Origin: Streptomyces sp. I05A-00742 | GTDB taxonomy: Bacteria > Actinomycetota > Actinomycetes > Streptomycetales > Streptomycetaceae | Length of the DNA stretch: 37,707 nt | Assembly: GCF_013055795.1 (NCBI RefSeq) | Contig: NZ_JABETO010000048.1 | Span: 1 to 37,707, forward strand | Direction of reading: 5' to 3' | Shown: piece by piece, positions 1 to 6,320 of the stretch | How positions within the stretch are numbered: position 1 is the first letter of the stretch | Layout: each line of letters starts with the position of its first letter | Program-made: the position numbers and the translations under genes | The notes under the pieces: model-generated | Told to the model about the DNA's origin: nothing | Database searches by the model: none | Seen by the model: the letters and a program-made list of their open reading frames with translations, nothing else

Positions 1-75
1 GCCCGTGGACGGGGTTGTTTTATAGTCTGGCGTTGACTTTTGGCACGCTGTTGAGTTCTCAAGGAACGGACGCTT
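1..75 (-). promoter_or_regulatory. rRNA operon leader (antitermination/processing segment)
   Basis: Read on the minus strand this stretch contains CCTTGAGAACTCAACAGCG followed by TGCCAAAAGTCAACGCC. That block is characteristic of the leader just upstream of 16S rRNA in Streptomyces rrn operons. No 16S 3' end (anti-Shine-Dalgarno) lies upstream of it within the window, so it is more likely the 5' leader than the 16S-23S spacer. The 16S gene itself would lie to the left, outside the window. The identification rests on remembered family sequence, not on alignment. Confidence 0.65.
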
Positions 76-212
76 CCTTCGTACTCACCCTCTCGGGCTT
101 TCCTCCGGGCGCTTCCCTCCGGTATTTCGTGTTCCGACTCTATCAGATCCTTTTCCGTGCCGTTCCCGGCCCGGATTTAAGATCCGATTTCCCGTCGGAG
201 GGGATGTCCACT

Positions 213-242
213 ACGTTAGCGGAATTTCCCGCCGGCTCCCAA
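213..242 (-). promoter_or_regulatory. rrn promoter, second (TTGGGA-18-TAACGT)
   Basis: A second minus-strand TAACGT (218-213) repeats the -10 of the distal promoter. TTGGGA (242-237) lies 18 bp upstream of it. A third possible -10, TAGAGT, occurs at 142-137 without a convincing -35. The spacing of these elements before the leader block fits a multi-promoter rrn control region. The 1-449 interval holds no credible protein gene. Confidence 0.45.
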
Positions 243-378
243 TCGAGCCGTGAAGTCTTCATTTCGGCACGCAAAAGCGCAGCGAAACAAGACCCCGTCG
301 GGGATCCCTCGTCGTAGTGGTTGTGCCGCCCACCGGTACAGACGCTCACGGCGCTGCCCGTCTCCAGCGGCTCGGGCT

Positions 379-407
379 ACGTTAGGCGCTCGCGCTCCGG
401 GAGTCAA
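379..407 (-). promoter_or_regulatory. rrn promoter, distal (TTGACT-17-TAACGT)
   Basis: On the minus strand a -35 TTGACT (407-402) is separated by exactly 17 bp from a -10 TAACGT (384-379). This matches the main vegetative sigma factor (HrdB) consensus well. It sits about 330 bp upstream of the rrn leader block and points into it, as expected for the first of the several tandem promoters that drive Streptomyces rRNA operons. Confidence 0.55.
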
Positions 408-449
408 GCACCGGTCTCCGACCGGTCTCGGGCGGTTGCCGCCAACCGG

Positions 450-1112
450 TCAAGCGCCGCTGGTCGTGCGGGTCTTGCCGCGGTTGCGGGGGACGTGGGC
501 CCGGTAGGGGCTGACCGTCGGGTCGCCGTCGGCCCAGAACCGCCAGGGGTGCAGGGCGCCCTCGCCGCCGACGCCCGTGCGGGGGCCGTTGCGGATGTGG
601 TCTGCCGGGACGGGGGTGCCTTCGAGGACGGACAGGGGTGCGCTCGGGCCGGCGCAGAGGTCGCTGCCGTTCAGGCTGCGGTCGACGTCGAGGGCGGTGG
701 CGAGGCGGGCCGGGCCCTGGGCGAGGTCGCGGTCGTTGCGCGACTTCGGGCGGCGGGCGCGGGCCAGGTCGTGGCCGGTGAGTACTTCGCCGGCCCGCAG
801 CAGGACACCGCTCGCCATGCCCTCCGGACCGCAGACCAGGTTGAGGCTGAACCACATCCCGTAGATGAAGTAGACGTATGCGTGTCCGGGCGGTCCGAAC
901 ATGGATGCGTTGCGCTCCGTGCGTCCCCGGTAGGCGTGGGAACCGGGGTCCACCTCACCCGCGTACGCCTCGACCTCCGTGATGCGGAGCTCGATCGGCC
1001 CGTCGGGGCTCGTGCGGACCAGGGTGCGCCCGAGCAGATCCGGTGCGACCTCCAGCACGGGGCGGTCGAAGAAGGCGCGGGCGAGGGGGGTGCGGTCGTG
1101 GTCGGTGGACAT
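450..1112 (-). CDS. DNA-3-methyladenine (alkyladenine) glycosylase, AAG/MPG family
   Basis: 220 residues, a single-domain base-excision-repair glycosylase that removes alkylated purines (3-methyladenine, 7-methylguanine, hypoxanthine) from DNA. The family core is visible: EVEAY at 46-50 with the presumed catalytic Glu48 and Tyr50 (human AAG Glu125 and Tyr127), GSHAYRGRT with His59, RNASMFGPPGHAYVYFIYG around 67-85, and LLRAGEV with Arg106. Length is normal for bacterial members. I chose the ATG at 1112 because homology starts about 15 residues later and the longer reading frame upstream is Arg/Pro-rich out-of-family sequence. The gene is transcribed toward the rrn promoters and has its own start 85 bp after the barstar gene. 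The N-terminal loop with intercalating Tyr is not resolved by eye. Confidence 0.93.
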   Translation of the reverse strand: MSTDHDRTPLARAFFDRPVLEVAPDLLGRTLVRTSPDGPIELRITEVEAYAGEVDPGSHAYRGRTERNASMFGPPGHAYVYFIYGMWFSLNLVCGPEGMASGVLLRAGEVLTGHDLARARRPKSRNDRDLAQGPARLATALDVDRSLNGSDLCAGPSAPLSVLEGTPVPADHIRNGPRTGVGGEGALHPWRFWADGDPTVSPYRAHVPRNRGKTRTTSGA

Positions 1113-1197
1113 GCGGGCCGAGCGTACTGGAACGGGCGGGGACCTGGCGGGGACGGCGGCGCCCCCTCCACTAGGAGGCTCCACGAGGCGTCGCCGG

Positions 1198-1638
1198 TCA
1201 GGCGAGCAGGACCGCCATGGGGTTCTCCCGGTCACGCCAGAAGCCGACCGCGTCGTCGAGGATCGTCCACGCCGTCGCCGCGGTGTCCGGAGCGGCCTTG
1301 TGGAAGGCATCCCAGTCCTCCGCGAGGAGCAGGTAGCCGCGGGGCTCTCCGTCCTTGCGCCACCAGGACAGGTCGGTCAGGCAGTCCGCGAGGGCGTCCC
1401 AGTTGTGGCCGAACCAGCCGGGGAATCCGAGGTCGGCGGCGCACCGGTCGAGGAAGGACGCCTTGTCGTCGACGTCGCGGAGGCGGAGCCGGGCGGCCCG
1501 CCAGCCGGTCCCGGTGGCGAGGGCGGCGGCGTGGGAGGGGGACTCGGTGACGGGCAGGCGGTAGATCCCGGGCGGGACCGTGCCGTCGAGGAGTCCGGGG
1601 ACGCCGGGGTCGGGCAGTTGACGGGTCGTGCCGGTCAT
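1198..1638 (-). CDS. barstar-family ribonuclease inhibitor
   Basis: 146 residues of the barstar fold. Barstar-like proteins bind and block barnase/RNase Sa type ribonucleases in the cytoplasm. Diagnostic segments are the strand RLRLRDVDDKASFLDRCAADL (about 50-70), the GFPGWFGHNWDALADCLTDL motif (71-90), where barstar's inhibitory helix lies, and the later ILDDAVGFW. An N-terminal extension of about 45 residues precedes the barstar core. Its ATG overlaps the stop of the upstream RNase by 4 bp (ATGA), so the two are translationally coupled and very likely partners. The order is toxin first, inhibitor second. Residue-level matching to the RNase was not tested. Confidence 0.9.
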   Translation of the reverse strand: MTGTTRQLPDPGVPGLLDGTVPPGIYRLPVTESPSHAAALATGTGWRAARLRLRDVDDKASFLDRCAADLGFPGWFGHNWDALADCLTDLSWWRKDGEPRGYLLLAEDWDAFHKAAPDTAATAWTILDDAVGFWRDRENPMAVLLA

Positions 1639-2111
1639 GGTTGCACCACCGCTTCGAAGGTCTTGTAGTGGTCGCCGGTGTAGTAGCGCTCGGAGTGGCT
1701 GCCGGTGATGATGCGGCGGGCACCGCGGTTCTGCGCCCCGGGGGTGGGGACGGTGTACTCGTGGTAGTACCCGCGCGGCTGCTTGGGCAGCCGGTTCTCG
1801 TAGTTGCCGAAGACGGTGCCGTCCTTGGCGTACGGGAACGGTCCTCCCTTCGCGATGAGTTCGAGGGTGCGCCGGGCCTCGGGAGGGAGTCTGTCCGGAG
1901 TGACGGTCTTCATGCCCTTGGCCCAGGCGGGGGTGGGGCCGGTGCCCCGGGTTCCACCGCCGGCGGAACCCGGGGCCGTCGACGCCTTTCCGGACGAGCC
2001 GTGGCCGCCGGACGAACAGGCGGGGAGGAGGAACAGGGGCAGGGCGGTGAGGAGGACGGTCAGGGTGCGCAGGGCACGGCCGGCCGGTCGTCGTCCGCAT
2101 CGTCGGGACAC
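1635..2111 (-). CDS. RNase Sa/N1-family guanyl-specific ribonuclease, putative lipoprotein
   Basis: 158 residues from the GTG at 2111. The C-terminal 90 residues closely resemble RNase Sa of S. aureofaciens. All four active-site residues are present: Glu118 in YYHEYTV, Arg129 and Arg133 in the NRGARRI segment, and His148 in TGDHY. The N-terminus has an Arg-rich start, a hydrophobic run (LTVLLTALPLFLLP) and LPAC at 29-32, which reads as a lipoprotein signal with Cys32 lipidated, then a Gly/Ser/Thr linker. The two cysteines that form the RNase Sa disulfide are absent. Start choice is uncertain because there is no clear Shine-Dalgarno and in-frame GTGs exist a few codons upstream. It is followed, with a 4-bp overlap, by barstar. 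Likely function is an envelope-tethered or secreted RNase. Confidence 0.85.
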   Translation of the reverse strand: MSRRCGRRPAGRALRTLTVLLTALPLFLLPACSSGGHGSSGKASTAPGSAGGGTRGTGPTPAWAKGMKTVTPDRLPPEARRTLELIAKGGPFPYAKDGTVFGNYENRLPKQPRGYYHEYTVPTPGAQNRGARRIITGSHSERYYTGDHYKTFEAVVQP

Positions 2112-2217
2112 CTGTGGGAACACACGTCGAAGCACACGTCTTATGGTCTCAGCCCCGGCCGTCCTCGCCTCGTTAGGCTGGCATTTCACGTGTCCGCGCG
2201 TTTCTGGAGGTGTCACC

Positions 2218-2769
2218 GTGTCATCCGTGTCCGATGAGCAGGGCCGTCCGCCGCTGCCCCACGATTTCCTGCCGCCCGTCCCCTCGTTCACCGTCGCCAG
2301 CGACGACGTGACAGCGAGGGCCCGCCTCGCCGACGCGCAGGCGCTCAGTGGCGCCAATCTCTCCCCCCACCTCCGCTGGGAGGGCTTCCCGGAGGGGACC
2401 AAGAGCTTCGCCGTGACGTGCTTCGACCCCGACGCCCCCACGGGCAGCGGCTTCTGGCACTGGGTGCTCTTCGACATCCCGGCGACCGTGACCGAGCTGC
2501 CGGGCGGTGCCGGCAGCGGGGCGATGAAGGGGCTGCCCGAGGGGGCCGTGCACGTCCGGAACGACTACGGGACGCGCGACTTCGGCGGTGCCGCGCCGCC
2601 GCCCGGGGACGGCCCGCACCGCTACGTCTTCACGGTGTACGCCGTGGACCAGGAGAAGCTGGGCCCGGACGCGGAGGTCTCCCCCGCCGTCGTCGGCTTC
2701 AATCTGCGCTTCCACACCCTGGCCCGGGCGCAGCTGGTCGGCGAGTACGAGACGCCCGCGGCCGGCTGA
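2218..2769 (+). CDS. YbhB/YbcL family Raf kinase inhibitor-like (PEBP) protein
   Basis: 183 residues of the phosphatidylethanolamine-binding-protein fold. Visible hallmarks are the ligand-site segment CFDPDAPTGSGFWHWVLFDIP (about 68-88), the glycine-rich GTRDFGGAAPPPGDGPHRYVF and the C-terminal FNLRFHTLARAQLVGEY. In bacteria the biochemical role is unproven; proposals include lipid or protease-inhibitor binding. The GTG start at 2218 is preceded by GGAGG (2206-2210) at ideal distance. It is transcribed divergently from the RNase-barstar pair, with 106 bp between the starts. No signal peptide is seen, so it is probably cytoplasmic. Confidence 0.9.
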   Translation: MSSVSDEQGRPPLPHDFLPPVPSFTVASDDVTARARLADAQALSGANLSPHLRWEGFPEGTKSFAVTCFDPDAPTGSGFWHWVLFDIPATVTELPGGAGSGAMKGLPEGAVHVRNDYGTRDFGGAAPPPGDGPHRYVFTVYAVDQEKLGPDAEVSPAVVGFNLRFHTLARAQLVGEYETPAAG

Positions 2770-2778
2770 CCCGCGGCT

Positions 2779-2854
2779 CGCCACTGGACCGGTCGCCACC
2801 GGACCATTCGCCACCGGTTCGTTCATTGCCGGGCCGTTCCGCCACCGGACCGGC
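2779..2854. repeat. Degenerate 15-bp tandem repeat, five units
   Basis: Five consecutive units resemble CGCCACCGGACCRTT: starts at 2779, 2794, 2809, 2824 and 2840, the last shifted by one inserted base. Units 1, 2, 3 and 5 keep CGCCAC(C/T)GG, while unit 4 is the most diverged. The array begins just after the PEBP stop codon. It may be a remnant of repeat expansion or a weak transcription-end structure. Confidence 0.6.
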
Positions 2855-3017
2855 CGGTTCGTCCCGGTCGGCCGGAAATTCCGTTGCGCGGCGGCTTGCG
2901 CGGCCCGCACAGTGGTGTGTGCCGACGGCTTCGCATGCGGCCGTCGGGCAGCGGATACCGCAGTGGCGGGGAAGGTCGTGCGCGTTCGCGCCGGCCGTCT
3001 GCCGGAGTTCCGGGCGT

Positions 3018-3089
3018 GGGCCCGGAGCGGCCGCGTCCGCTGCCGTGCGCTCCGGGCCCGCGTTCGACACGGGGGAAGGGCCCGGAGCG
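3018..3089. repeat. GGGCCCGGAGCG repeat in direct and inverted copies
   Basis: GGGCCCGGAGCG occurs at 3018-3029 and 3078-3089, and its exact reverse complement CGCTCCGGGCCC lies between them at 3048-3059. Each flanking copy is 18 nt from the central copy, so the centre can pair with either side, giving two mutually exclusive 12-bp hairpins with equal loops. It is about 175 bp upstream of the HNH gene start. Confidence 0.7.
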
Positions 3090-3262
3090 TCCCCCGCGTG
3101 TCCGGCTCCTGCCCCTTCCTTCCTCCTTTCCTTCAACTCCCCCGGCCTTCCCTCAACTCCCCCGGTGCCCACGGAAATTGCGTTGTCGCTCTTCCGCCCT
3201 ACCGGCACAGTTGAGCCATCTCCGCCACCGGGGCGGGGGTGACGGCCGGGAGGTGGAACGGA

Positions 3263-3769
3263 ATGCGGGAGACGCTGGTCCTGAACGCGAGCTTCGAGCC
3301 GCTGGCGACGGTCTCGCTGCGGCGCGCGGTGGTGCTCGTGCTGCAGGACAAGGCCGTTGTGGAACGGGCCCGCCCCGGTCTGCACCTCCACTCGTCCTCC
3401 GTGGAACTACCGGTGCCTCAAGTGATCAGGTTGCGGCGGTACGTACGGGTGCCGTTCCGAAGACGTGCTCCGTGGTCCCGGCGGGGTGTGCTGGTGCGCG
3501 ACCGCCACCGGTGCGCCTACTGCGGGCGGCGTGCCACGACGGTGGACCACGTGCTGCCCCGTTCCCACGGCGGCGGGAACACATGGCTGAATACCGTCGC
3601 CTCCTGCGCGGAGGACAACCACCGCAAGGCGGACCGGACTCCCGAGCAGGCGGGGATGCGGTTGCTGCGGCGTCCGTTCGAGCCCACGCCGTCGGACGCG
3701 TTGCTGCTGTCTGTCGGGGCGTACGACGGGGAGCGGCTCCCGGAGTGGCTTGCGGTTCCCGCGGCGTGA
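3263..3769 (+). CDS. HNH endonuclease domain protein
   Basis: 168 residues with a C-terminal HNH/beta-beta-alpha-metal nuclease domain. The motif residues are Cys84 and Cys87 (CAYCG), Asp95-His96 in VDHVLPRSHGG, Asn110, Cys115, and Asn119-His120 followed by Lys122 in the DNHRKADRTP segment. The fourth zinc ligand is not a cysteine (SCAEDN replaces a CxxC pair), a form I associate with this actinobacterial subfamily. The first 75 residues (VLNASFEPLATVSLRRAV) form a conserved N-terminal module found in stand-alone bacterial HNH proteins. The ATG at 3263 has AGGTGG upstream at good spacing, which is why I prefer it over the in-frame GTG at 3239. No restriction-modification partner is nearby, so a housekeeping DNA-repair role is possible but unproven. 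Confidence 0.88.
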   Translation: MRETLVLNASFEPLATVSLRRAVVLVLQDKAVVERARPGLHLHSSSVELPVPQVIRLRRYVRVPFRRRAPWSRRGVLVRDRHRCAYCGRRATTVDHVLPRSHGGGNTWLNTVASCAEDNHRKADRTPEQAGMRLLRRPFEPTPSDALLLSVGAYDGERLPEWLAVPAA

Positions 3770-3774
3770 CGGCC

Positions 3775-3806
3775 GGGGCGCCCCGGGTTCTGTCCGGGGG
3801 CGCCCC
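3775..3806. terminator. Bidirectional hairpin terminator
   Basis: GGGGCGCCCCGG (3775-3786) pairs with CCGGGGGCGCCCC (3794-3806) across a 7-nt loop. It lies between the convergent HNH and TSUP genes and reaches the TSUP stop codon (3806-3808). There is no U tract, as is common for Streptomyces terminators. Confidence 0.75.
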
Positions 3807-4576
3807 TACTGCCGGAGCAGCAGCTGCACGATGGCGACGACGCCGACCGCCACGATGACGCCCCGCAGCATCTGGGGCCGCAGCCGCCGTGCGACGCGTG
3901 CGCCCAGCTGGCCCCCGAGCGTCGAGCCGGCGGCGATCAGCAGCACGGCCGTCCAGTCGATGTCGGCGACGCACAGGAAGAACAGCGCGGCTACGCCGTT
4001 GACGACGACGGCGAGGGCGTTCTTCAGTCCGTTGATGCGCTGGAGGTCGTCATTGAGCAGTATGCCCATCAGGCTCAGGTAGATGACGCCCTGCGCCGCG
4101 CCGAAGTAGCCCCCGTAGACGCTGGCCAGCAGCAGGCCGGTGAAGAGGGCGGCGCCGCCGTCGGCGCGCGGCTCGGTGCCGTTGCGTTCACGGCGCCGGG
4201 CGAGGGCGCGGGCCAGCCGGGGCTGGAGGACGACGAGCACCAGGGCGACGCCGATGAGTGCGGGGACGATGGCGTCGAACGCCTTCGACGGGAGGGCGAG
4301 CAGCAGAATCGCTCCGGCGAGGCCGCCGATCAGCGCGGCGATGCCGAAGCGGACGATTCTGGCGCGCTGGTCGCGCAGTTCGCGGCGGTAGCCGATGACG
4401 CCGCTGAGGTTTCCGGTGATGAGGCCGAGGGTGTTCGAGACGTTGGCGGTGACCGGGGGCAGTCCGGTGGCGAGCAGCACCGGGAAGGTGAACAGGGTGC
4501 CGGAGCCCACGATGACATTGATGGTGCCGGCACCTATGCCGGCCGCGAAGACCGCGAGTGCTTCCCAGATGGACAA
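3806..4576 (-). CDS. TSUP (TauE/SafE) family membrane transporter
   Basis: 256 residues, almost entirely hydrophobic, about seven or eight membrane spans. The N-terminal GAGTINVIVGSGTLFTFPVLL and TANVSNTLGLITGNLSG are the first TSUP repeat, and GGYFGAAQGVIYLSLMGILLNDDLQRINGLKNALA is the second. The family exports or imports sulfite, sulfonates, thiosulfate or related anions; the substrate here is unknown. The start is unusual. A strong AAGGAG (4588-4583) abuts the ATG at 4582 with no spacer, but lies 6 nt before the TTG at 4576, so I call the TTG, which also fits family N-termini (SIWEAL). If ATG is used, the protein gains Met-Ala. A hairpin and a tiny reading frame precede it. Flanks offer no sulfur-metabolism gene. 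Confidence 0.88.
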   Translation of the reverse strand: MSIWEALAVFAAGIGAGTINVIVGSGTLFTFPVLLATGLPPVTANVSNTLGLITGNLSGVIGYRRELRDQRARIVRFGIAALIGGLAGAILLLALPSKAFDAIVPALIGVALVLVVLQPRLARALARRRERNGTEPRADGGAALFTGLLLASVYGGYFGAAQGVIYLSLMGILLNDDLQRINGLKNALAVVVNGVAALFFLCVADIDWTAVLLIAAGSTLGGQLGARVARRLRPQMLRGVIVAVGVVAIVQLLLRQ

Positions 4577-4586
4577 GGCCATCTCC

Positions 4587-4640
4587 TTAGATCGGTAGAC
4601 GCCTCCCCGCCGTGAGAGGTCGGGGTGCCGTACCGATCAT
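4587..4640 (-). promoter_or_regulatory. Structured TSUP leader with candidate 17-codon upstream ORF
   Basis: On the minus strand an ATG at 4640 opens a 17-codon frame (MIGTAPRPLTAGRRLPI) whose TAA stop (4589-4587) is part of the TAAGGAG ribosome site of the transporter gene. The same DNA folds: TACCGATC and GATCGGTA (4631-4638 and 4590-4597) form an 8-bp perfect stem around an inner CCCCG/CGGGG pair. The upstream ORF has no Shine-Dalgarno of its own, so translation is uncertain. Seen: stem, frame and the stop/SD overlap. Inferred: translational control of the transporter. Confidence 0.4.
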
Positions 4641-4704
4641 GCACGAGACAGGCCGGTAAATCGATCACACAGTAGGAGAGTTGGGGCACGTCGGGCCCGG
4701 CGGC

Positions 4705-4742
4705 CGACCGGGCCGGGCGTCAGGCACTCGGTCGCCCGGTCG
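4705..4742 (-). terminator. Terminator hairpin after the SPFH gene
   Basis: CGACCGGGC (4705-4713) and GCCCGGTCG (4734-4742) form a perfect 9-bp stem directly behind the SPFH stop codon at 4744. It separates that gene from the TSUP leader. Confidence 0.55.
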
Positions 4743-4743
4743 C

Positions 4744-5679
4744 TCAGTCGATCGGCGGCCGTTCGCGGCGCGGGCTCTCCTTGGCGGCCTTGCCGCCTCC
4801 GCCGCCCATGGGGCCGAAGTTGCCGACGGCTCCGCTGAGGCCCTTGAGGGCGTCGCCGATCTCGCTGGGCACGATCCAGAGCTTGTTGGCGTCGCCCTCG
4901 GCGATCTTCGGAAGCATCTGGAGGTACTGGTAGGAGAGCAGCTTCTCGTCGGGGTCGCCGGCGTGGATGGACTCGAAGACCGTACGGATGGCCTGGGCCT
5001 CGCCCTCGGCGCGGAGCGCGGCGGCCTTCGCCTCACCTTCGGCGCGGAGGATCGCGGACTGCTTCTCGCCCTCGGCGGTGAGGATCTGCGACTGGCGGAT
5101 GCCCTCGGCGGTGAGGATCGCGGCGCGCTTGTCACGGTCGGCGCGCATCTGCTTCTCCATTGAGTCCTGGATGGAGGTGGGCGGTTCGATGGCCTTGAGC
5201 TCGACGCGGTTGACGCGGATGCCCCATTTGCCGGTCGCCTCGTCGAGGACGCCGCGCAGGGCCGCGTTGATCTCCTCGCGGGAGGTGAGGGTCCGCTCCA
5301 GGTCCATGCCACCGATGATGTTGCGGAGGGTGGTGACGGTGAGCTGCTCGATGGCCTGGATGAAGCTGGACACCTCGTAGGTCGCGGCCCGCGCGTCGGT
5401 CACCTGGTAGTAGATGACGGTGTCGATGTTGACGACGAGGTTGTCCTGGGTGATGACCGGCTGCGGGGGGAACGGCACGACCTGTTCGCGGAGGTCGATG
5501 CGGTTGCGGATGGAGTCGATGAACGGGACGACGATGTTGAGGCCGGCGTTGAGCGTGCGGGTGTACCGGCCGAAGCGCTCGACGATGGCGGCGCTCGCCT
5601 GTGGGATGACCTGCACTGTCTTCATGAGGGCGATGAAGACGAGCACCACCAGGATGATCAGGACGATGATGATCGCCAT
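4744..5679 (-). CDS. SPFH/stomatin-family membrane scaffold protein
   Basis: 311 residues. An N-terminal membrane anchor (2-19) is followed by the SPFH/Band 7 domain (about 21-185: VERFGRYTRTLNAGLNIVVP, RIDLREQVV, ITQDNLVVNIDTVIYYQV). A coiled-coil made of an 11-residue repeat beginning AEG at 191, 202, 213 and 224 follows. The tail is Gly-rich and charged. Such proteins oligomerise at the inner membrane, organise lipid microdomains and often regulate proteases. The start has GAGGAG 6-7 nt upstream. The NfeD gene sits immediately upstream on the same strand (147 bp gap), the classic stomatin-NfeD pairing. Resembles QmcA-like proteins more than HflK/HflC because no HflKC partner gene is present. 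Confidence 0.93.
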   Translation of the reverse strand: MAIIIVLIILVVLVFIALMKTVQVIPQASAAIVERFGRYTRTLNAGLNIVVPFIDSIRNRIDLREQVVPFPPQPVITQDNLVVNIDTVIYYQVTDARAATYEVSSFIQAIEQLTVTTLRNIIGGMDLERTLTSREEINAALRGVLDEATGKWGIRVNRVELKAIEPPTSIQDSMEKQMRADRDKRAAILTAEGIRQSQILTAEGEKQSAILRAEGEAKAAALRAEGEAQAIRTVFESIHAGDPDEKLLSYQYLQMLPKIAEGDANKLWIVPSEIGDALKGLSGAVGNFGPMGGGGGKAAKESPRRERPPID

Positions 5680-5826
5680 CGTGGCTCCTCGTGCCTTTGT
5701 CGTGGGTCGGGTTCGTCGATCGTGATGAGGGAGTCTGTCAGAACCGGCGGTGCCGTGCAGGTGCCGGACCGGGATCGGTCACTTCCCCGCCCCCTCCCTT
5801 CCCTCCGCACGGCGTCTCACATCACC

Positions 5827-6249
5827 TCACATCACCACCGCCGTCGCCCCGTCGATCTCGACGACGTCCACCTGCTGCCCCACCTCGAAGCTGCGCTCGC
5901 CGTCCAGGGAGCGCGCCGACCAGATCTCGCCCCCGAGCTTGATGCGGCCGCCCCTGCCGTCCACCCGTTCCAGGACGACGGCCTGTCGTCCCTTCAGGGC
6001 GTCCACCCCGGACCGCAGTTCGGGGCGGCCGGCGCGCTGCCGGTTGGCGATCGGCCGCACCACGGCGATCAGGGCGACGGAGACAACGGCGAAGACGATG
6101 AACTGGGTCACCGTGCCGCCCCCGAGGGCATCGGTGACGGAAGCGGCGACGGCCCCTATCGCCAGCATGCCGAACTCCGGCATCGCGGTGACGACCAGGG
6201 GAATGCCCAGCCCGACGGCGGCCACGAGCCACCACGCCCATGTGTTCAC
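5827..6249 (-). CDS. NfeD-family membrane protein (NfeD1b type)
   Basis: 140 residues. The first two thirds carry membrane segments (WWLVAAVGLGIPLVVTAM, FGMLAIGAVAASV, FIVFAVVSVALIAVV). The C-terminal 60 residues (GVDALKGRQAVVLERVDGRGGRIKLGGEIWSARS) form the NfeD OB-fold domain. This short form lacks the ClpP-like protease domain. NfeD OB domains are thought to dock on stomatin/SPFH rings; the next gene downstream encodes an SPFH protein, supporting a joint membrane-scaffold role. The start is a GTG at 6249 with only a poor ribosome site, so an alternative start is possible. Confidence 0.9.
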   Translation of the reverse strand: MNTWAWWLVAAVGLGIPLVVTAMPEFGMLAIGAVAASVTDALGGGTVTQFIVFAVVSVALIAVVRPIANRQRAGRPELRSGVDALKGRQAVVLERVDGRGGRIKLGGEIWSARSLDGERSFEVGQQVDVVEIDGATAVVM

Positions 6250-6298
6250 ATGGTCATGGTAGGCGCGCGGACGGTGTCACCGACAGGGCTCCTCGGTA

Positions 6299-6318
6299 CC
6301 CCGGGAGGGCTTCCGGGG
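6299..6318 (-). terminator. Small hairpin after the ABC ATPase gene
   Basis: CCCCGGGA (6299-6306) can pair with TTCCGGGG (6311-6318), including one G-U, around a four-base loop. It is positioned just downstream of the ABC gene stop (6321) and before the NfeD start. Strength as a terminator is moderate. Confidence 0.4.
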
Positions 6319-6320
6319 GC

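Larger units (their letters stand above)
2770..3262. other. Intergenic region with repeats, no supported gene
   Basis: This 493-bp gap lies between the PEBP gene and the HNH gene. It contains a degenerate 15-bp tandem array (2779-2854), three copies of GGGCCCGGAGCG in direct and inverted order (3018-3089), and a pyrimidine-rich stretch with a duplicated TCAACTCCCCCGG near 3133-3165. Open frames crossing it have no recognisable protein and merely read through repeats, so I do not call a gene. Confidence 0.6.

Noticed and set aside
1..75. 16S-23S internal spacer instead of 5' leader
   Set aside because: No 16S 3' end lies on the upstream (right) side, and promoter elements occur there instead.
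321..1550. A 409-codon open frame on the plus strand across the glycosylase and barstar genes
   Set aside because: It is an antisense shadow; the translation is Gly/Arg/Ala-biased without domains while the minus strand carries two clear families.
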